The position numbers were made by a program, and so were the translations under genes. A DNA stretch of 64,000 nucleotides from Aliarcobacter trophiarum LMG 25534. Lineage in GTDB: Bacteria > Campylobacterota > Campylobacteria > Campylobacterales > Arcobacteraceae. The stretch is from NCBI RefSeq assembly GCF_003355515.1, contig NZ_CP031367.1:1178001-1242000 (forward strand), given 5' to 3'. Below are positions 25,962 to 33,798 of the stretch, one piece after another (within the stretch, counting starts at the first letter, position 1; every line of letters begins with the position of its first letter). The notes under the pieces were generated by a model. The model worked only from the letters and a program-made list of their open reading frames with translations. It searched no databases and had not been told where the DNA came from.

Positions 25962-26833
25962 TTTTCATTAAACCTACTTTTTATAAACTCTTTAAAAGTA
26001 TTAAAAAGTAGGTTTTTTGTCTTATCTTTATGATAAATTAGATAAAACTCTCTACTTAATTTTATATTTTTAAGCTCTATTTGGAAAAGTTTTTTCTCTT
26101 CCAGCTCTTTTTTTACTGCAACTTTTGATAGAGCTGTTACACAGTTTTTATTTCCTAAAACAATAGTTTTTATCTCTTCAAACTCTTGTAACTCCATAAA
26201 TATATCTAACTCTTTTGAAATTTCACCAATATAATTTATAAAAATCTCTCTTGTTCCACTACCTTTTTCTCTTAAAATCCATCTTTTATCTATGCTATCA
26301 ATAAATGCTTTTTTAAAATAATTAAAATCACTTGTTACAACTATTAGTTCATCATTTGCAAGTTTCTCTTTTATTAAATTACTATTTTCTACATCAACTT
26401 CAATAAGTCCAATATCAAGCTCTGATTTTAAAATCTTTTCTACAATATTTGTAGAATTTATTGTGGAAATATCTAGTTTCACATCTTTATATCTTGATAA
26501 AAAATCAAAATATATATTTGGCATAATATAGTTTGAGATTGTTTTACTAGCAGCTATTTTTATATTACCAGCTAGTTTATTCTCCTCAAAGATATGTGAA
26601 GCATCAATCAAAGACAAGTAATGAAAAAGTGTTTTTTCTTTAAATAATCTTCCTTTTTCGTTTAAGATTAGTTTTTTACCAACCCTATCAAAAAGCTGTT
26701 CATTTAGACTATTTTCTAAAGATTTTATAGCTAAAGAGATTGCAGATTGACTAATACCTAATTCATTTGCAACTTGTGTAACTTGTGAATTTTCACAAAG
26801 TTTATAAAAAAAATTCAGCTCTTTTAGTGTCAT
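25949..26833 (-). CDS. LysR-family transcriptional regulator (YeiE/CysL-like by context)
   Basis: The 294-residue protein has an N-terminal winged helix-turn-helix (about 1-60, ELGISQSAISLAIKSLE) and a C-terminal two-lobed effector domain (about 88-290, with TVLGNKNCVTALSK-like hinge sequence). It is divergent from the yeiH gene across 99 nt, the usual LysR arrangement for control of its neighbour. In Enterobacteria YeiE controls yeiH in response to sulfite, and Bacillus CysL responds to sulfur state, so sulfite is a plausible effector by analogy. Which compound it senses cannot be read from the sequence. Confidence 0.88.
   Translation of the reverse strand: MTLKELNFFYKLCENSQVTQVANELGISQSAISLAIKSLENSLNEQLFDRVGKKLILNEKGRLFKEKTLFHYLSLIDASHIFEENKLAGNIKIAASKTISNYIMPNIYFDFLSRYKDVKLDISTINSTNIVEKILKSELDIGLIEVDVENSNLIKEKLANDELIVVTSDFNYFKKAFIDSIDKRWILREKGSGTREIFINYIGEISKELDIFMELQEFEEIKTIVLGNKNCVTALSKVAVKKELEEKKLFQIELKNIKLSREFYLIYHKDKTKNLLFNTFKEFIKSRFNENHLL
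25970..26018 (+). terminator. Terminator of the PEBP gene embedded in the 3' end of the LysR gene
   Basis: A perfect 13-bp stem (25970-25982 with 26003-26015) encloses a 20-nt loop and is followed by three more T residues on the plus strand. It lies just after the PEBP stop and inside the coding region of the converging LysR gene, so the codons there serve both purposes. Confidence 0.65.
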
Positions 26834-26932
26834 ATTTTTCCTTATTAGAAATATCTATTATTATATTAAAAATAATATATTTTACAAATTAATTAAATAA
26901 GAATATAGTTCAGAAATTAAAGGAGTATTATT

Positions 26933-27958
26933 ATGAAAACAAATAATCAAGATACAAAATTACTAATAATAGGAGTATTTGCCATATTTATTTTCTCAAT
27001 AATATCAATTTTGATTTCAAATTTAACTATAGTTTCAAGTTTGGCTATAAGCCCACTAATTGTTGGTATTATTTTAGGAATACTATTTGCAAATACAGTA
27101 AAAGAGAGCTTGTTTGAAAAATATAATCAAGCTATAAAGTTTAGTGCAAAAAGACTTTTACGAATAGGTATTATCTTATATGGATTTAGACTTAGTTTTC
27201 AAGATATTGCAGAAGTAGGATTTGGTGGAGTTTTTGTGGCTTTATTCATTATTTTTTCTACTTTTATTTTAGGATATTTTATAGGAGTTAAAATTTTAAA
27301 ACTTGATCGTGAAATATCTATTTTATGTAGTTCAGGAGCGGCTATTTGTGGAGCAGCTGCTGTTATGGCTACATCAAGTGTTGTAAAAAATGAATCGTAT
27401 AAAAGTGCAATTGCTGTATCATTTGTCGTTATTTTTGGTTCTATTGGTATGTTTTTATTGCCTTTTTTATACAAAATTGGCTTAATACCACTAGATAACA
27501 ATCAAATTGGGGTCTATTTTGGAGCAGTTTTACACGAAGTTGCAAATGTAGTTGCAGCTGGTAATATGGTAAGTGAAGAAGCTACAAATAGCGCAATAAT
27601 TGTAAAGATGATTAGAGTTATGTTTTTAGTTCCATTTTTATTGCTTTTATCATATTTCTTAATTAAATTTCCAAGTTCACAAAATAGTAAAACTAAAAGT
27701 AAAATTATAATTCCTTGGTTTGCAGTTATATTTATATTTGTTGTTGCTTTTAACTCTTTTAAATTTTTAAATATAGAAATATTATCAACAATAAATTATA
27801 TAGATATGATATTTTTAACAATGGCAATGTTTGCTTTGGGATTAAATACAAATATTAAAAAGTTCAAAGAAGTTGGCTTAAAGCCTTTTTATTTAACTCT
27901 TTTATTATTTTTATATTTATCTATAATAGGATATTTTTTAGTTTTGATTTTTGTTTAA
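26933..27958 (+). CDS. yeiH: YeiH-family (UPF0324) putative sulfate/sulfite exporter
   Basis: The 341-residue polytopic protein has about ten helices. Family signatures are ISPLIVGIILGILFANT, SAKRLLRIGIILYGFRLSFQDI, CSSGAAICGAAAVMATS and GAVLHEVANVVAAGN. Members are thought to export sulfate or sulfite, but direct transport data are thin. AAAGGAG precedes the ATG. It is divergent from a LysR regulator and converges on the PhnD-like gene, with which it shares a terminator. Confidence 0.9.
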   Translation: MKTNNQDTKLLIIGVFAIFIFSIISILISNLTIVSSLAISPLIVGIILGILFANTVKESLFEKYNQAIKFSAKRLLRIGIILYGFRLSFQDIAEVGFGGVFVALFIIFSTFILGYFIGVKILKLDREISILCSSGAAICGAAAVMATSSVVKNESYKSAIAVSFVVIFGSIGMFLLPFLYKIGLIPLDNNQIGVYFGAVLHEVANVVAAGNMVSEEATNSAIIVKMIRVMFLVPFLLLLSYFLIKFPSSQNSKTKSKIIIPWFAVIFIFVVAFNSFKFLNIEILSTINYIDMIFLTMAMFALGLNTNIKKFKEVGLKPFYLTLLLFLYLSIIGYFLVLIFV

Positions 27959-27982
27959 TAGTGGGGATAAATACCCACTATT
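27957..27982. terminator. Bidirectional terminator between yeiH and the PhnD-like gene
   Basis: A 9-bp perfect stem AATAGTGGG/CCCACTATT (27957-27965 with 27974-27982) with an 8-nt loop ends both convergent units. TTTT follows or overlaps on the plus strand. The hairpin touches both stop codons. Confidence 0.7.
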
Positions 27983-28813
27983 TTACCAATTATTTTTGAT
28001 TAAATCTTGCTCTTTCATAGCTTCTGTTAAAACATCATAACCTTTAAGCTCCTCTTTTGTTGTAAGAACCCATCTATTAAGTCCTTCCATTTGCATCATT
28101 TTTTTTATGATTGGGTCATTTGGATCTTGACTTAAAAGCACCTCAACAAATCTTTTTTTGATACTCTTATCTAAGCTATCAAGAGCTGTAAAATTACAGT
28201 GACAATATCCCTCACTTGTATAAAAAGACTCTATTTCTCCATCTGAAAAAAGACTCTCTTCAAGAATTCTAACCCATGTACTAATACCAATAGCTCCAGC
28301 ATCAAGTTTATCGTTTTTAATATCTTCTAAAACATCAAACTCACTTCTTCCTGTATCTCCATGTTTACCTAAATCAGAGTTATATCTAATAATTTCAACA
28401 TCTTTAATACTCTCTCCTAGCTCATTTTGTAAATATTTTAGAGGTAAAATTGCAGCTTGCGCTGAATCAGCACTTCCAAGTCCAAATTTTTTACCTTTTA
28501 AATCTTGAATTGATTTTATACCACTTTTTGTTTTTGATATAAATACTGACTTAAAATCAATATCTGTATCTCTCATAACAAGTGCTTGTGCCTTATGATT
28601 ACTTAGTTCATAAGTTCTAACCCACGCAACATTTGTGTTCCAAGCAATATCAATTTTACCGCTTAATAAATACTCAATTTGTGCTTCATAATTTGAAAAA
28701 AGTATATAATCAAGTCTTACACCTTTCTCATTAAAATAATCTCTTATAATATCCCAAATAGTTACTATTTTTGGATCATAAGCAACAGATCCTACAATAA
28801 TTGGTTTAGTCAT
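27983..28813 (-). CDS. PhnD-like substrate-binding-fold protein without signal peptide
   Basis: The 276-residue protein has the type II periplasmic-binding fold of the PhnD family, seen in GSVAYDPKIVTIW, SGKIDIAWNTNVAW, FGLGSADSAQAAILPLKYL and DAGAIGISTWVRILE. Unlike ordinary members it starts directly at the first strand, with no signal peptide or lipobox, and the ATG (7 nt after AAGGA) admits no upstream extension. No ABC permease or ATPase gene is nearby. It is therefore probably cytosolic and may be an enzyme, a ligand-sequestering protein or a sensor. It ends the operon with the flavoprotein and di-iron genes, 10 nt after the flavoprotein stop. Confidence 0.8.
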   Translation of the reverse strand: MTKPIIVGSVAYDPKIVTIWDIIRDYFNEKGVRLDYILFSNYEAQIEYLLSGKIDIAWNTNVAWVRTYELSNHKAQALVMRDTDIDFKSVFISKTKSGIKSIQDLKGKKFGLGSADSAQAAILPLKYLQNELGESIKDVEIIRYNSDLGKHGDTGRSEFDVLEDIKNDKLDAGAIGISTWVRILEESLFSDGEIESFYTSEGYCHCNFTALDSLDKSIKKRFVEVLLSQDPNDPIIKKMMQMEGLNRWVLTTKEELKGYDVLTEAMKEQDLIKNNW

Positions 28814-28823
28814 TCTTTCATCC

Positions 28824-29951
28824 TTATAATATTTCTTGATTTGTTAAAGCTTTTCCAAGCCAAGTTGTAAGTACATCACTACTTGGTGCCATAACTTGTG
28901 CAGCTAATGAATCTCTTAAAAGCCGTTCTATTGGTAATCTTTTTGCATAAGCAGTACCTCCACCAATCTTCATAGCTTTTGTACAAACATCAACTGCCAT
29001 ATTTGAAGCATTTAATCTAGCAGCAATTACATTTGCTAAAGCTGCTAGATCAGCATCAACTACACTTTTTGCTGCACTAAGAGTTAAAAATTTTGCACTT
29101 ATAGCTTTTGTATAAATATCTGCTAAATGATTTTGAACTGTTGGAATATTGCAAAGAGTCGAATTATCGCTATATGTTCTATTCATTGAGTATTCAATAA
29201 TAGTATTACAAGCATTTAAAGCAACTCCACTATAAACTGCAGCTAATCCAATAATAAAAAATGGTCCAACTATATTCATAATTTGTTCTAATCCACTTCC
29301 AGAAGCTCCAATTCTAAATTTTTCATCAATTTTTACATTCTCTAAAATCATTGGACAAGAAGCATTTCCTCTCATCCCAAGACCATTCCAAGCGCTATGT
29401 TCAAAAGTAATTCCTTCTAAATCTTTTGAAACTAACCAATTATCTAGTCCTTCACTATCAAATGAGTTTGCATCTATTAAATAATAATCAGCATATTGTG
29501 CAGATGTTACAAAACTTTTTTTACCACTCATATTTAAATTTTGTCCATCTTTTGTAACTTTTATCTCTGGTATATAAAAATGTGTTCCCGTACCACTTTC
29601 ACTATATGCAAGAGCCAACATCAATTCACCATTGGCAATTTTTGGTAAAAACTCTTTTTTTAACTCTTCACTACCATAAGTTACTAAACAATTTGTAGCA
29701 ACATTATGCATCATGTAACATAGAGCTGTTGTTGCACAATAGTTTGCAAAAGCTAATATAGTTTGTGTATGCTCATAAAAACCAAGCCCCATTCCACCAT
29801 ACTCTTTTGGTACAAGTAAACCTGTGATTTTTTTATCTTTTATAAATTTAAAACTTTCAATTGGGAATTTTGCTTCACAATCTACATCTTGTGTATATGG
29901 TGCAATACTCTCTTTCGCAAACTCTATCATTTCATTATATAATTCTGACAT
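28824..29951 (-). CDS. Acyl-CoA dehydrogenase-fold flavoprotein, DszC/SfnC-like
   Basis: I take the ATG at 29951 (375 residues) as the start because it has AAGGAAG upstream; a frame extension to 30014 would overlap the preceding gene by 53 nt. The three-domain acyl-CoA dehydrogenase fold is clear: VPKEYGGMGLGFYEH, ALAYSESGTGTHF and the C-terminal AMKIGGGTAYAKRLPIERLLRD. At the place of the catalytic Glu of the dehydrogenases (YEGT) it has QVMAPSSD, so it lacks the usual alpha-proton base. Flavin monooxygenases such as DszC and SfnC, which attack organosulfur compounds, share this trait. It sits 10 nt after the di-iron gene. The substrate is unknown. Confidence 0.82.
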   Translation of the reverse strand: MSELYNEMIEFAKESIAPYTQDVDCEAKFPIESFKFIKDKKITGLLVPKEYGGMGLGFYEHTQTILAFANYCATTALCYMMHNVATNCLVTYGSEELKKEFLPKIANGELMLALAYSESGTGTHFYIPEIKVTKDGQNLNMSGKKSFVTSAQYADYYLIDANSFDSEGLDNWLVSKDLEGITFEHSAWNGLGMRGNASCPMILENVKIDEKFRIGASGSGLEQIMNIVGPFFIIGLAAVYSGVALNACNTIIEYSMNRTYSDNSTLCNIPTVQNHLADIYTKAISAKFLTLSAAKSVVDADLAALANVIAARLNASNMAVDVCTKAMKIGGGTAYAKRLPIERLLRDSLAAQVMAPSSDVLTTWLGKALTNQEIL

Positions 29952-29961
29952 TTTCTTCCTT

Positions 29962-31203
29962 TTACATAAAATTTGGGGTGTGAGCTTTTGAAATATCATT
30001 TGCCAAATCTTCATCTATACCTATATTTACCAACCTCTTTACTCTATTTTCATTCATTTTCTCTTTTAACTCTTCTAATAAATCAAAACCTCTTTTATAA
30101 GCATTTGGTTCATCACTACCTGCTGCTAAAATAGCCAAAGCTTCAAGTAATATAGATGATTCTCCATTTATCTCATCCATAAACTCTTTTCTTTTAAATG
30201 CAGTATTTTTTAAAGCATTTATTCTATTTGGATTTTGTTCAATTGCTGATTTTACATGCTCTATTCCATAAGCAACATGTCGCATTTCATCTCTTTTTGC
30301 AAGTCTTATAATCTTTTTTGTTGCTTCATCAGGCATATATTTTTCTAAAAAGCTTAATAAATCAACAAAAGTTCCCTCTCCCATAACATGAAGCAAAAAA
30401 GAACTTTTAATATAATCATCCTCTTTAAATAGTGAAAAAAGCGATCTTTGAGTAACTCCACTTGAATATTGAAAACCACCTCCATTTGCATTTGCTCTTT
30501 TTGTAAACACTTCTATATGTCTTGCTTCATCATTCATTAAAGAGGATAAAAATAGAGGAACCTCCATATAATATGGATTTATTTTACTTATAAATTTTGC
30601 TGGAATATACAAAGCTGAAAACTCATTTTCAACTAAATATGTCATTATTTGACAAATGGCTCTTTCTAAAACAGGATTTAAATCAGGAATCTCATTCCAA
30701 GCTATATCAGTTGTTGCATTCCATTGAAGACTTTTCCCCTCTTCATAAAGAATAGATACTGGATTTGACCAAACTTGCTCTTTATGTGATAGTTCAAAGT
30801 CATATATAGGGCTATTTTCTTCAACTACAATTCCTCTTGTGAGAAGTCCATTATTTTGTGGTGCAATAGATAATATTTCATCACTTAAATTCAAATCTTT
30901 TAATTTTGGATTTCCTATGTCTATGCCTTGCATTTTTTTGCCCCAAGAGGCTTTTTGTAAAAAGCTATCTTTTTTTATCTTTTGTATTTTATACGAGTAT
31001 TGTTGTTTTAGTCTTTCCCTTCCTAAATAGATATGCCCCCTTAATTTTGCCCAGCCACGAAGTTCAGTTTCAATATTTTCTTTTTGTGAAATAACTTCAA
31101 TTATTTCATAAGTATTGCAGAGCAAAAAAGCATTTTCAAGTCTTAAAAACAGTGCTTTTGACGGTGGTAAATTACCTGTAAATATAGAGATAGAGTGGTT
31201 CAA
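29962..31203 (-). CDS. Fusion of TusA-like domain and ferritin-like di-iron protein
   Basis: The 413-residue protein starts at a TTG after GGAA. Residues about 1-75 resemble TusA: NTYEIIEVISQKENIET, ELRGWAKLRGHIYLGRER and YSYKIQK match the strand-helix-strand pattern, but the catalytic Cys-Pro is Pro-Pro-Ser. Residues about 170-330 are a four-helix di-iron domain with likely ligands E192 or E194, E226 and H229 (DEARH), E276 (GEG) and E306 and H309 (DEMRH). Such domains act as oxygenases, N-oxygenases or oxidases. It leads the operon with the flavoprotein and the PhnD-like gene. I know of no named protein with this domain order; the function is unknown. Confidence 0.75.
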   Translation of the reverse strand: MNHSISIFTGNLPPSKALFLRLENAFLLCNTYEIIEVISQKENIETELRGWAKLRGHIYLGRERLKQQYSYKIQKIKKDSFLQKASWGKKMQGIDIGNPKLKDLNLSDEILSIAPQNNGLLTRGIVVEENSPIYDFELSHKEQVWSNPVSILYEEGKSLQWNATTDIAWNEIPDLNPVLERAICQIMTYLVENEFSALYIPAKFISKINPYYMEVPLFLSSLMNDEARHIEVFTKRANANGGGFQYSSGVTQRSLFSLFKEDDYIKSSFLLHVMGEGTFVDLLSFLEKYMPDEATKKIIRLAKRDEMRHVAYGIEHVKSAIEQNPNRINALKNTAFKRKEFMDEINGESSILLEALAILAAGSDEPNAYKRGFDLLEELKEKMNENRVKRLVNIGIDEDLANDISKAHTPNFM

Positions 31204-31264
31204 ATGAATATTCCAAATTATAATTTAATTTTGAATCATTCAATAAATTTTAAATTTAGTGATG

Positions 31265-31298
31265 AAAATCTCAACCTGAGACCTAAGAATGAGATTTT
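31265..31298 (-). promoter_or_regulatory. Inverted repeat in the leader of the di-iron operon
   Basis: A perfect 9-bp inverted repeat (31265-31273 with 31290-31298, arms AAAATCTCA/TGAGATTTT) with a 16-nt loop lies about 60 nt upstream of the operon start, in the 159-nt gap before comEC. It could be an RNA hairpin or an operator. I could not match it to a known riboswitch, and nothing else stands out in the gap. Confidence 0.35.
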
Positions 31299-31362
31299 AA
31301 CATATAAAAATAAGAATTAAATAAAAATTTAAATTTAGTTTTCAAATAATATAACTTGAAGA

Positions 31363-31988
31363 CTAAATATAGAGATAAAGATTAAATCCTATCATCAAAA
31401 TATTTAATACAAAAAAAGCTTTTTTACTCCAAATAGATAAAAATGAGAATAAAATATATAAAATAAAAAAATATATTGGGGTAAATACTTCATAAACATA
31501 TATTTTATTTTCTAAAAAGATTTTCAAATAAGTATCAAAATAGTGTGAAATATAAAAACTATGTGCAACTATCTCAAGCGGATAAAAAATTGTAAAGAGT
31601 ATTGTAATAGGAATAGAGTAAAACTGTTCTAATGCTGTTTGACCAAAGAAATAGTGAACTATTGGATTAAAGATTAAAAACATCCATATATTAAAAAAGA
31701 TATAGAGTAAAATCTTATTTGAACTTTTAAAATATTGAATAAACAAATATATATAAAAAACAGCAATTATAGAGAACCAAAAACCAATATTAAAAATATA
31801 TTGTGGAAAAAAAGAGATAACAATTAAAAAGGTATATAACAAAGTAATATATGATATAAGCTTTATATTGCTTCTTAAAAGATAAACTCCCATACAAAAA
31901 AGAACAAAAGCCCTATATGTGTAATTAATTTGTATATAATAAAATTACATAAAACTATTATTTTGTGGTTTTGTTATATACTTTACAA
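31363..31988 (-). pseudogene. comEC: comEC, C-terminal fragment cut off by the IS
   Basis: From the left IS end the reading frame shows residues like those of a short Campylobacterota ComEC, the inner-membrane channel for DNA uptake. It starts VKYITKPQNNSFM, meets an in-frame TAA at 31945-31947, then continues FYYIQINYTYRAFVLFC and a 176-residue membrane region with FNIGFWFSIIAVFYIYLF, which is the family's core. The fragment cannot be joined in frame with the N-terminal part: two extra bases remain even if the IS is removed. Together with the nonsense codon this shows decay beyond a simple insertion. Confidence 0.8.
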
Positions 31989-32078
31989 TGGAATGACCCC
32001 AAAAAAGTAGACAGAAATTTATTCAGTTAATTAAAATAACAATTTAGAGAAAATTGTAAACAATTGAAGGAATTAAAA

Positions 32079-32363
32079 ATGGCAAGAAGAGAATATAGTG
32101 AAGAGTTTAGAAGAGATGCTGTAAAACAAGTTATAGAAAATGGATATGGGGTTGTTGAAACAGCTGAGAGGTTAGGTGTCCATTATGATTCTTTGAGAAA
32201 CTGGATAAAAAAATACAAATCACCAGAAGCTGAAGTAGAAATAAAAAAAACTCAAGATACAACAGCTGAAATAAAAAGATTGCAAAAAGAATTAAAGAGA
32301 GTTACAGAAGAGAGGGATATTTTAAAAAAGGCCGCAGCGTACTTTGCAAACAACCCAAATTAA
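32079..32363 (+). CDS. IS3-family transposase OrfA
   Basis: The 94-residue protein has an N-terminal helix-turn-helix (about 5-50, EFRRDAVKQVIENGYGV and LGVHYDSLRNWIKKY) that recognises the IS ends, and a C-terminal leucine-zipper helix (EIKRLQKELKRVTEERDILKKA). The ATG at 32079 has GAAGGA upstream; a TTG 15 nt earlier is less likely. It ends with TAA at 32361-32363, past the slippery site that leads into orfB. Confidence 0.9.
   Translation: MARREYSEEFRRDAVKQVIENGYGVVETAERLGVHYDSLRNWIKKYKSPEAEVEIKKTQDTTAEIKRLQKELKRVTEERDILKKAAAYFANNPN
32324..32330 (+). other. Programmed -1 frameshift site for OrfAB
   Basis: The heptamer A-AAA-AAG lies in the orfA frame at codons Leu-Lys-Lys near its end. 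A -1 slip there leads into an open frame (GRSVLCKQPKLKYAFIKEYQ) that runs without a stop into orfB. The resulting OrfAB fusion is the active transposase in IS3 elements. Confidence 0.8.
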
Positions 32364-32410
32364 AGTACGCATTTATAAAGGAGTATCAAATACAGTACAC
32401 AATCAGAAGA

Positions 32411-33247
32411 ATGTGTACTGTATTGAAAGTTCATCCTAGTGGGTATTATAAATGGTTAAAACAACCTATTTCAAATTTAGAGATTGAAAATCAACAAATT
32501 TTACAAGAGATAAAAAAAGCATATAGAGAGTCAAATGGGATATATGGATATAGAAATATTCATAAAGATTTAAAGGCTTCAAATATACATGTAAATAAGA
32601 AAAGAGTTGCAAGATTAATGAAAGAAGCAAAACTTTGTGGAATAGGAAATTATAAAAGAAAACCAAAGCATAAGGCTGGTTCAATTCATAAAGCACATCC
32701 AAATCATTTAAAACAATGTTTTTTAACATATAAACCAAATGAATCTTGGGTTAGTGATATCACATATATCAGAACTTATGAAGGATGGTTATATTTAGCT
32801 ACAGTTATAGATCTTTATTCAAGAAAAATAATTGGTTGGGCAACAGGACATAGACAATCAACATCTTTAATTATTAAAGCTTTGAAAAAAACAACTCACA
32901 GAATTAAAAATCATAAAGTAATTCTTCATTCAGATCAAGGTAGCCAATATAGTTCTTATGAATACCAAACATTTTTAAAGCATCATAATATTATCCCAAG
33001 TATGAGCCGTAGAGGTAATTGTTATGATAATGCAGTAGCAGAGAGTTTTTTTAAGACATTAAAAAAAGAATTAGTTAGAAAAACTATATTTCATACAAGA
33101 GCAGAAGCTAGAGATAAAATATTTGAATATATAGAAATGTTTTATAACGCAAAAAGACGACATAGTTTTTTAGATTTTATAAGTCCAAATGAATTTGAGA
33201 AAAGATACAATGATAGTGTTACTCAACCAAAGGTGTTAACTGATTAA
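32411..33247 (+). CDS. IS3-family transposase OrfB (DDE domain)
   Basis: The 278 residues from the internal ATG contain the integrase-type catalytic core: WVSDITYIRT (first Asp), ILHSDQGSQYSS (second Asp) and GNCYDNAVAESFFKTLKKE (Glu). The conserved C-terminal FYNAKRRHSFLDFISPNEFE is present. The open frame extends upstream of the ATG to the slippery site at 32324, so the main product is probably the OrfAB fusion. All three catalytic residues are intact. Confidence 0.93.
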   Translation: MCTVLKVHPSGYYKWLKQPISNLEIENQQILQEIKKAYRESNGIYGYRNIHKDLKASNIHVNKKRVARLMKEAKLCGIGNYKRKPKHKAGSIHKAHPNHLKQCFLTYKPNESWVSDITYIRTYEGWLYLATVIDLYSRKIIGWATGHRQSTSLIIKALKKTTHRIKNHKVILHSDQGSQYSSYEYQTFLKHHNIIPSMSRRGNCYDNAVAESFFKTLKKELVRKTIFHTRAEARDKIFEYIEMFYNAKRRHSFLDFISPNEFEKRYNDSVTQPKVLTD

Positions 33248-33277
33248 AAAAGTATCTACACTCTTGGGGTCATTCCA

Positions 33278-33790
33278 GTGAAAACCTGACAGAGCTACAA
33301 CATGTGCTACTCGATAAGCTGTAATAACATCTCTTAATTCACTAGAAACTGGAATTGCTAAAAATAGAGCATTAAAAAGCTCTTTTATCATCAAATCATC
33401 GTGATTTTCTTCTATGTTTTTAACAATTTTTTCTTTTACACTATACTTTTTATCTAATCTATCAAAGTACAGAATTTTTGTAAAAAACCCTTTAAGGTAA
33501 TTTAGAAAATCAACTTCTCTAGTATCAATTGCGAGTTCAATATAATCCAAAATATCAAGCTCTTCGTTTTTAGAAATAGTTCCAAAAAACTCAAAACCTT
33601 CACCTTTTAACTTAAGAATATCAAACTTCTCTTTTTTATATATTTTTAAAATAGTAGCTTTTGATACAAAAACTGTCTCTTCTTTGAAATTTTGAAAATC
33701 AATATATTTAAAAGATATATTTACAAAAAAAATCAGAAGTAAAAATAGAATAAAAAATATCTCATTTTTAAACTCTAAAAATTTTTTCAT
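33278..33790 (-). pseudogene. comEC: comEC, N-terminal fragment interrupted by the IS
   Basis: The 171 codons from the ATG at 33790 encode an N-terminal membrane helix (about 11-27), an OB-like soluble region and the start of the competence domain with AYRVAHVVALSGFH. That last motif is the ComEC/Rec2 signature, normally followed by LG and the first channel helices. Immediately after His171 the frame enters the IS right end and stops 13 codons later. DNA uptake through this channel should be lost unless another copy exists elsewhere. Confidence 0.88.
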
Positions 33791-33798
33791 GATTTTTC

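Larger units (their letters stand above)
31989..33277 (+). mobile_element. IS3-family insertion sequence, 1,289 bp
   Basis: The ends are inverted repeats that begin TGGAATGACCCCAA on the left (31989) and on the right (ending at 33277, read on the minus strand), with 14 identical bases and weaker similarity beyond. The element has the usual 5'-TG...CA-3' termini and carries overlapping orfA and orfB with a frameshift signal. The flanking triplets (CAA before, GTG after) differ, so I see no target-site duplication. It interrupts comEC just after the codon for His171. Both transposase frames look intact, so the element may still be active. Confidence 0.93.

Noticed and set aside
29952-30014. N-terminal extension of the flavoprotein gene
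   Set aside because: It overlaps the upstream gene by 53 nt, while the ATG at 29951 has AAGGAAG and gives the normal family start.
31265-31298. Known riboswitch (SAM type) in the di-iron operon leader
   Set aside because: Only one simple inverted repeat is seen and none of the conserved core elements of the SAM classes that I know.
31980-33290. Target-site duplication of the IS
   Set aside because: Flanking triplets and quadruplets on the two sides differ in every alignment of the ends that I tried.
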